The position numbers and the translations under genes are program-made. Below, one piece after another: positions 59,321 to 64,000 of a stretch of DNA of 64,000 nucleotides. Location: the NCBI RefSeq assembly GCF_014699055.1, contig NZ_JACXAC010000003.1, positions 682,001 through 746,000 of the forward strand. The letters run 5' to 3'. The first letter of the stretch is position 1; each line of letters starts with the position of its first letter. This stretch comes from Hymenobacter armeniacus (lineage in GTDB: Bacteria; Bacteroidota; Bacteroidia; Cytophagales; Hymenobacteraceae). The notes under the pieces are model-generated. The model saw only the letters and a program-made list of their open reading frames with translations. It ran no database searches and was not told the DNA's origin.

Positions 59321-60142
59321 TTAGTTGCCCACTTTGAACGTGAGGCCGGCGCCTACCGTGGTGGTGCCGGCCGCCGTGCCGCCCAGCACCTGCCCGGCCG
59401 TTACGTCGAGGCGCATGGCGGGCACGGGGCGAATGTACAGGCCCGCCGTGGTGCCCATGTTGAGCCCGCTACGGCCGTAGCCGAATGCTTCCACAAAAAA
59501 GCCGGCTTTCTGGCTCAGCGGCCCGTTGAGAGCCAGCGAGCCGAGGAACTGGCCTTTGCTGATATCGGCTGTCGTGATGCCGGGCTGGCTGAAGCCAAAG
59601 TTGCCTTCCAGGCCAAACCGCTCGCCGAGTTGCTCGCTCACCAGCAGGCGGCCGGTGGGGGCCCAGGTGGTGGCCTTGAGGGCCGCGCTGCCCGTGCCCG
59701 GCACGGCCGATTCTACCATGATGGCGACCTGGGTGCGAGTGTCGTAGTTAGGCGAAATCATGAGCTTGGTGCCGATGACCGTGGGCGCGTAGCCCCGGGC
59801 CTCCACCAAGCCGGCCTCGGTGGTCATGGTGGGGCCATTATGGCGGTAGCCCTGCGTCACGCGCAGCTCCATGCTATTGAAAAAACCGATGCGCAGCGTG
59901 GCCGCGCTCAAGCTCTGGGCCAGGCTGCTGCCGCCAAACTGCCGCTGGAAGCCCGTTTCGAGCTGAAAGCGGCCGGGCTGCAGTACCTGGGCCGTGATGG
60001 TTTGGCCGGGACGGTCGGCGCGAATGTTCCGCACAAAGGGGGCATCCACATTGGGGTTGTTTTCCTCGGCGGTGTTTTGGGCCAGGGTGAGGCCGGGGCT
60101 GCCCAGCAGGGCGGCGGCGGCCAGCAGAGTGGTCTTTCGCAT
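59321..60142 (-). CDS. outer-membrane beta-barrel protein, MetA-pathway-of-phenol-degradation-like
   Basis: The protein is 273 aa. The signal peptide is MRKTTLLAAAALLGSPGLTLAQ. The rest is built of amphipathic strands (RFQLETGFQRQFGG, TLRIGFFNSMELRVTQGYRH, KAGFFVEAFGYG) and starts NIRADRPGQT, as in the pfam MetA/transporter family. These proteins are predicted outer-membrane barrels; their cargo is unknown. The C-terminus (TTVGAGLTFKVGN) has a barrel-type end with Phe. Confidence 0.75.
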   Translation of the reverse strand: MRKTTLLAAAALLGSPGLTLAQNTAEENNPNVDAPFVRNIRADRPGQTITAQVLQPGRFQLETGFQRQFGGSSLAQSLSAATLRIGFFNSMELRVTQGYRHNGPTMTTEAGLVEARGYAPTVIGTKLMISPNYDTRTQVAIMVESAVPGTGSAALKATTWAPTGRLLVSEQLGERFGLEGNFGFSQPGITTADISKGQFLGSLALNGPLSQKAGFFVEAFGYGRSGLNMGTTAGLYIRPVPAMRLDVTAGQVLGGTAAGTTTVGAGLTFKVGN

Positions 60143-60242
60143 GTTCTCCAGACCCGCCCCGCTACGGCATGGTTCATTCAGGGTTGCGTTTTCTGGAAAT
60201 TTATTTGAAAAGTTCTACTTAGATTTCATATTGTGCCACTCA

Positions 60243-60274
60243 TTGGCCATAAAATTATTTTCTGCGTACAATTG
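60243..60274 (+). promoter_or_regulatory. promoter (TTG-N21-TACAATTG) of the esterase gene
   Basis: TTG at 60243-60245, 21-nt spacer, TACAATTG (one mismatch to TAnnTTTG) ending 8 bp before the ATG at 60283, in an AT-rich stretch. Confidence 0.55.
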
Positions 60275-60282
60275 CGCTGCTT

Positions 60283-61209
60283 ATGAAAAAGTCCTTTGTC
60301 CTCGGCTTACTGGCCCTTGCTGCTGCTGTTCCGGTACACGTACACGCCCAGCAAACTCTCCCGCTATACACTGGCACCATTCCCGATTCCAAGCCCAGCG
60401 CGGTGCAGGAAACCAGCCTCACGCTGGCCAACGGCGGGGTGCGCATTTCCAACGTGGTGCAGCCCAACCTCACGGTTTTTGTGCCGCCGGCGGGCACGGC
60501 CAATGGCACGGCCGTGGTCATTTGCCCCGGCGGCGGCTACGCCCGCCTGTCCATCGACAGCGAAGGCTACGACGTGGCCAAGCGCCTCAACGAAATGGGC
60601 GTCACGGCCTTCGTGCTCAAGTACCGCCTGCCGAACGACCAAAGCCAGCCCGACAAATCCATCGCGCCCTTGCTCGATGCCCAACAGGCCCTGCGCCTGG
60701 TGCGCCAGCAGGCGGCCAAATACAGCCTCAACCCCGAGCGCATCGGCCTGATGGGCTTTTCGGCCGGGGGACACTTGGCGGCGTGGGCGGGCACGCAGTT
60801 TGCAAAACCGGTGGGCGACAAGCCCAGTCCCGAGTCGGTGCGGCCGGCGTTTCTGGTGCTGATGTACCCCGTCATCAGCTTCAGCGACACGCTCAAACAC
60901 GGCGGCTCACGGGATAACCTGCTGGGCAAAACGCCCACGCCGGAACAAATTCGCCGGTATTCCAACGAGTTGCAGGTATCGGCCCAAACGCCGCCCACCT
61001 TCCTGGTGCACGCCCAGGACGACAAAACCGTGCCCGTCAACAACAGCATCGTGTTCTACCAGGCTTGCCTGCGCCACGGCGTGCCCGCCGAGCTGCACCT
61101 CTACCCCAAAGGCGGCCACGGCTTCGGCCTCAACAACAAAACCACCAAAGACCTCTGGACCGACCGCCTGCGCAACTGGATGGACGCCAACGGCTGGCTG
61201 AATAAGTAG
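60283..61209 (+). CDS. secreted alpha/beta hydrolase (acetylesterase-like)
   Basis: The protein is 308 aa. The signal peptide is MKKSFVLGLLALAAAVPVHVHAQ. Motifs are VVICPGGGYARLSIDSEGYDVA (oxyanion region), Ser in LMGFSAGGHLAAWAG, Asp in HAQDDKTVPVNNS and His in PKGGHGFGLNN. This is the BD-FAE/acetyl xylan esterase type that removes acetyl groups from plant polysaccharides or oligosaccharides. It stands alone here, with the LRR kinase gene converging at its 3' end (gap of only 9 bp). The substrate is inferred. Confidence 0.88.
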   Translation: MKKSFVLGLLALAAAVPVHVHAQQTLPLYTGTIPDSKPSAVQETSLTLANGGVRISNVVQPNLTVFVPPAGTANGTAVVICPGGGYARLSIDSEGYDVAKRLNEMGVTAFVLKYRLPNDQSQPDKSIAPLLDAQQALRLVRQQAAKYSLNPERIGLMGFSAGGHLAAWAGTQFAKPVGDKPSPESVRPAFLVLMYPVISFSDTLKHGGSRDNLLGKTPTPEQIRRYSNELQVSAQTPPTFLVHAQDDKTVPVNNSIVFYQACLRHGVPAELHLYPKGGHGFGLNNKTTKDLWTDRLRNWMDANGWLNK

Positions 61210-61218
61210 GAGGCGTTG

Positions 61219-62535
61219 CTACAAACCAGCCAGCACCTGCTGAATCTCGCCGAAGGAGGGCCGGGCGGCCACGTGAGGCTGCTGGCATTGCTGCTCGAGC
61301 CGCTGGAGACTTGATGCCTGCGGGGAGCCCTCCGCTTCGGGGCAATGCGCCAGCAATTCCTGCAGCAGGCAGCCAAAGGCTCGTACTTCCAGCCGTTGCA
61401 GGGCAGGGGTGGCCTCGCCCTCAGGTGCGAAGAAGCTGGCCGCGCCAAAGTCGCCCAGCAGCGCATTGCCGTCGGCGGTCGTCAGCACGTTGTGGGCGTA
61501 CAAATCGCCGTGCAGAATGCCCTGCGCGTGCAAATGACCGGCCGCAGCGGCAATACCCTGCGCAATGCAAAGGGCCGTTTTTAGGGTGAAATGGGTGCCG
61601 GGGGCGTACACGTCGCGGGTGCAGGTGCGCAGGCTGGGCGGCCCGGCCAGGTTGCCGAACGACTCGTCGATGAGTTCCAGAACCAAGCCCTCGGCGCCCG
61701 ACGGATGCCCGTTCACTTTGCCTTCCACGGCAATCAGGTTGGGGTGGGCGCCAGCCTGTAGGCAGGCCAGCATCTCGCAATGGGGCAGCCCGTCGCTGGT
61801 CACGGCTCCTTTAAAGAGCTTTACGGCCACTTCCGCATCGTCGGAATTCGCCCGCCGCCACAGCGCCCGATAGATGACGCCCGAAGCGCCTTCGCCCAAC
61901 TGCTGTTCCACGGTCAGTTGCTGCCAGTCAATCGGGCCGACGGTTTGCTGCGCGTCGGCTTGCTTTTCGGCAGTGGCCGACAGCGGGTTCCCCGCGTAGG
62001 CCAGCCAGGCGAGGCGGGGCAGGGCCAGCAGCCACGGCGGCAATGCGGTTAGGTGGTTGGCGGCCAGGCGCAGCAGCTCCAGCTTGGTGCACCGGGCCAG
62101 CGTTTCGGGCAGCTGGGAGAGGCGGTTGCCGGCCAGCATCAGCTTCTGCAGCTGCGCGCAGTTGCCAATTTCCTCGGGCAAGGCTTCCAGCTGGTTGTCG
62201 GTGAGGATGAGCCAGCGCAGCTTGGGCGGCAGCGCGGCACCGGGCAGCGTGCGTATCTGGTTGGCTTTAAAGCCCACCATGTGCAGTTCGGCGCACTGGC
62301 CCAGCACGGCGGGTACTTCGGTGAAGCGGTTGTCGGAGCAGAATAATACCTGCAGGTGGCGCAGGCGGCCCAGGTCGTTGGGAAGCGAGGACAGCGCGTT
62401 GCCGGTCAGGTTGAGAACTTCGAGGGTATCAGCGAGGTCAAATATCTCGCGGGGAAATTCGGTGAGGCCGGCGGCCAAATCAAGCCGCTTGTGGCCGTGG
62501 AGCTGCCCGGCGCGCAGCTGTTCGAGGGTATGCAT
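61219..62535 (-). CDS. leucine-rich-repeat protein kinase (cytoplasmic)
   Basis: The protein is 438 aa. About seven LRRs (residues 15 to about 190), such as LEVLNLTGNALSSLPNDLG and LRWLILTDNQLEALPEEIG, are followed directly by a Ser/Thr-type kinase domain (about 205-438). It has a Gly loop LGEGASGVIYRA, ATP Lys239 in VAVKLFK, the catalytic loop HGDLYAHN with Asp344, and GDFGAAS with Asp362. Spacing is normal, so it is probably active. HGD in place of HRD marks it as a non-RD-like kinase. There is no signal peptide or membrane helix, so it is a soluble LRR-to-kinase fusion, unlike plant LRR receptor kinases. Partner and substrate are unknown. Confidence 0.92.
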   Translation of the reverse strand: MHTLEQLRAGQLHGHKRLDLAAGLTEFPREIFDLADTLEVLNLTGNALSSLPNDLGRLRHLQVLFCSDNRFTEVPAVLGQCAELHMVGFKANQIRTLPGAALPPKLRWLILTDNQLEALPEEIGNCAQLQKLMLAGNRLSQLPETLARCTKLELLRLAANHLTALPPWLLALPRLAWLAYAGNPLSATAEKQADAQQTVGPIDWQQLTVEQQLGEGASGVIYRALWRRANSDDAEVAVKLFKGAVTSDGLPHCEMLACLQAGAHPNLIAVEGKVNGHPSGAEGLVLELIDESFGNLAGPPSLRTCTRDVYAPGTHFTLKTALCIAQGIAAAAGHLHAQGILHGDLYAHNVLTTADGNALLGDFGAASFFAPEGEATPALQRLEVRAFGCLLQELLAHCPEAEGSPQASSLQRLEQQCQQPHVAARPSFGEIQQVLAGL

Positions 62536-62551
62536 GGGGGCAAAGGTCGGC

Positions 62552-62629
62552 GTAGCGCGGACTTTTAGTCCGCGAGGGGGTAGCAGTCTTCGCGGCCCGA
62601 TTCACTCGCGGACTAAATGTCCGCGCTAC
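62552..62629. repeat. 78-bp palindromic repeat with 25-bp arms
   Basis: Arms 62552-62576 (GTAGCGCGGACTTTTAGTCC GCGAG) and 62605-62629 match at 24 of 25 positions. Each arm itself holds a GCGGAC..AGTCCGC hairpin. It is unrelated to family A and to the 43181 element. It lies between two minus-strand genes. Confidence 0.88.
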
Positions 62630-62635
62630 AGTACC

Positions 62636-63364
62636 CTAATAACTCTCCTTGCGGAAACCCCAGGCGCGCAGCTCGGCCTCGAACGTGTCCGGGTAGTTGG
62701 CCTTCAGCGCGTACACCACGGCTTGCAGCACCTTGCGCAGCTCCAGCTTGGCGGTGTCTTTCTGGCTCACGGACTTGCTCACTTTGCTGGCCAGGCCATC
62801 GGTTTTGCTCAGCAGGTCCTGGTATTCAACGAAGCGGGTTTGCCAGAAGGACGTGCCGAAGTCGCGCTTGGCGAAGGGAGCCGCGGCCACGGCGGGGAAC
62901 AGCAGCTCGCGCAGGGCCTTGAGGCGCTCGTTGCGGTCTGCGCTCAGGGCGAAGCCGCCGCTTTTGCGCGTTATCAGCCCGAAGCCGGGCAGGCGGGCAT
63001 CGGTGCGGGCTTTGTCGTAGCCGCTGTCTTCGTTGATGTATTTTTTCAGAATGCGCAGGCCCTCATCGAACTGGTCGTCGAGCTCCTGCAGGCGCTGGCT
63101 TTGCGGGGTGCGGGCCGCGGCGGCCCCGCGCTTCTCGGCGATGGCGGCGCCGAAATCGGTGGCCAGCTGGGCGAAGTCGGCCTGCGTTTTCCAGCGCAGC
63201 ACAAACCAGGTTTCCTTGCCCCAGGCCTCGGCCACGAGCCGCGCTACTTCGGCCAGCGGGCCGTCTTTTTTGGGGATGAGGAGTTTGGGGTTCACCGCCG
63301 CGTCGGCGGCAGGCACGGGGGTGGAAGCCCCGGCCGAAGCGGGCGTGGTAGAGTGGTCTGCCAT
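62636..63364 (-). CDS. conserved-looking hypothetical protein, helical
   Basis: The protein is 242 aa with no signal peptide. An Ala/Pro-rich start (residues 1-25) precedes an alpha-helical body with many charged residues (LQELDDQFDEGLRILKKYINEDS; TAKLELRKVLQAVVYALKANYP). It ends FEAELRAWGFRKESY. I do not recognise a family. The base use matches the neighbours, and the frame is clean, so I take it as real. Confidence 0.7.
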   Translation of the reverse strand: MADHSTTPASAGASTPVPAADAAVNPKLLIPKKDGPLAEVARLVAEAWGKETWFVLRWKTQADFAQLATDFGAAIAEKRGAAAARTPQSQRLQELDDQFDEGLRILKKYINEDSGYDKARTDARLPGFGLITRKSGGFALSADRNERLKALRELLFPAVAAAPFAKRDFGTSFWQTRFVEYQDLLSKTDGLASKVSKSVSQKDTAKLELRKVLQAVVYALKANYPDTFEAELRAWGFRKESY

Positions 63365-63422
63365 GAGGTAAGAGGGTAAAAATGAGGGATGAAAGACACC
63401 GTAAGACTGTGGCCGGGCTAAG

Positions 63423-63793
63423 GTGAGCAGAAATTCTCAGGAGACAAAATTTCCCGCCACCGCGCCGGATTCGGCGCGCAGCCAGCCGCCCCGTCGCTCA
63501 ACGGGCTTCGGCGGGCGGGGCCACCGGCCGTCGCGGCCCTCGGGGGCCTCCGGCGGGGGCCGCCATGGCCCGTCGCGGCGCTCAACGGCCCTTGTCACCC
63601 CGTGCCGGGTGCTCCCGAGTGTCTCGACGGCTCCCAACTCAAGGCGACAAGGGCCGTCGAGAAGTTTCCCAGGCCGGGTGGCGCCCCGCTTATCTTCGCC
63701 GCACGCGTAGGTAGTCCCCGGCCAGCGGTTGCCCCTAAAAAGGCGAACCCCCGGCGTGTAGGAAACACCGAGGGTTTTGAAACGGGGTTCTAG
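63423..63793. other. GC-rich, repeat-like intergenic region
   Basis: There is no supported gene. GGCC-rich, partly self-complementary text occupies 63480-63700. It includes CTCAACGGCCCTTGTC (63581-63596), which is mirrored by GACAAGGGCCGTCGAG (63646-63661) with one mismatch. An imperfect hairpin (CCCCCGGCGTGT / ACACCGAGGG) lies near 63746-63775. Both look like mobile-palindrome or terminator-type structures. Confidence 0.4.
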
Positions 63794-63952
63794 GACAACC
63801 CTTCCTTCAACTCAAATGAAGCAGCGAATCAAGCTGCCGAGGACAGCGCGAAAAAGCTACTTCGCAAGTTCGGTTCGCCGCTCTTGCTGGATTTCTTAAA
63901 AGGTGTGGCAAAAGGCTTGGGCCTGCTGCTCATCTCGCAATTACTCCGGTAG
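63794..63952 (+). other. startless 52-codon open frame with a protein-like sequence
   Basis: Between TAG at 63791 and TAG at 63950-63952 the frame reads DNPSFNSNEAANQAAEDSAK and then KLLRKFGSPLLLDFLKGVAK..., a charged then hydrophobic helix. There is no ATG, GTG or TTG near its start. It could be a small peptide with an unusual start, a gene remnant or a frameshifted piece. Confidence 0.25.
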
Positions 63953-64000
63953 CTTTGGTAAGGAGTTGGGCCGAGTGCCCGGGGCCTTATTTTTCCGGGT

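Overview
The window reads as a chromosomal segment of a GC-rich Bacteroidota bacterium of the Cytophagales, most like Hymenobacter. The support is: a SusC/SusD pair, a type IX secretion (T9SS) sorting domain, DUF2279, DUF2027-Smr and DUF1573 proteins, lipoproteins with Bacteroidota-style leaders, promoters of the form TTG-N19-23-TAnnTTTG, no Shine-Dalgarno sequences, and many palindromic intergenic repeats. I see no phage, transposase, CRISPR array, rRNA or tRNA. One structural RNA, RNase P RNA, is clear.

Left part (1-14.4 kb): a frameshifted secreted protein at the edge; an LTA-synthase-like membrane sulfatase; alanine dehydrogenase; a three-gene exopolysaccharide unit (TPR/outer-membrane barrel, BcsA-like GT2 synthase, GH26 hydrolase); a double DUF1573 protein; a fused E1 alpha/beta 2-oxoacid dehydrogenase; a lipoprotein; a LuxE-like acyl-activating protein; and an AT-richer SHOCT protein. 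Middle left (14.4-23.8 kb): an NtrC-type regulator with no DNA-binding domain, a PQQ-type sugar dehydrogenase with its own cytochrome c, rnpB, an M1 peptidase, a metallophosphoesterase, a Smr protein and a DUF2279 protein.

Starch/glycan block (23.9-36.0 kb): a T9SS-exported GH13 enzyme, a BadF-type sugar kinase, and a susC-susD-susE operon. The susC promoter is readable in full and carries a LacI-type palindrome (GCAAACGTTTGC) in its spacer. The same 12-mer recurs upstream of pyruvate carboxylase at 53.8 kb. A secreted protein and a starch-binding-like esterase follow.

Aromatic amino acid block (36.1-45.3 kb): a complete trpEGDCFBA operon preceded by a promoter, a 25-codon leader peptide with three consecutive Trp codons and an attenuator terminator. 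It is followed by DAHP synthase and phenylalanine 4-monooxygenase, the latter with its own upstream terminator. Right part (45.4-64 kb): an AraC-type membrane regulator, a DUF962 protein, a dienelactone hydrolase, a HEAT-like protein, an AarF/UbiB-like kinase with a TetR regulator, a photolyase, an SDR protein lacking its catalytic Tyr, pyruvate carboxylase plus an M28 peptidase, a META lipoprotein, a MetA-like barrel, an esterase, an LRR-protein kinase fusion and a conserved-looking protein of unknown function.

A striking overall feature is the set of inverted repeats between genes. At least ten elements are present and at least five are unrelated in sequence. Two lie inside the trp operon, and one has perfect 44-bp arms.
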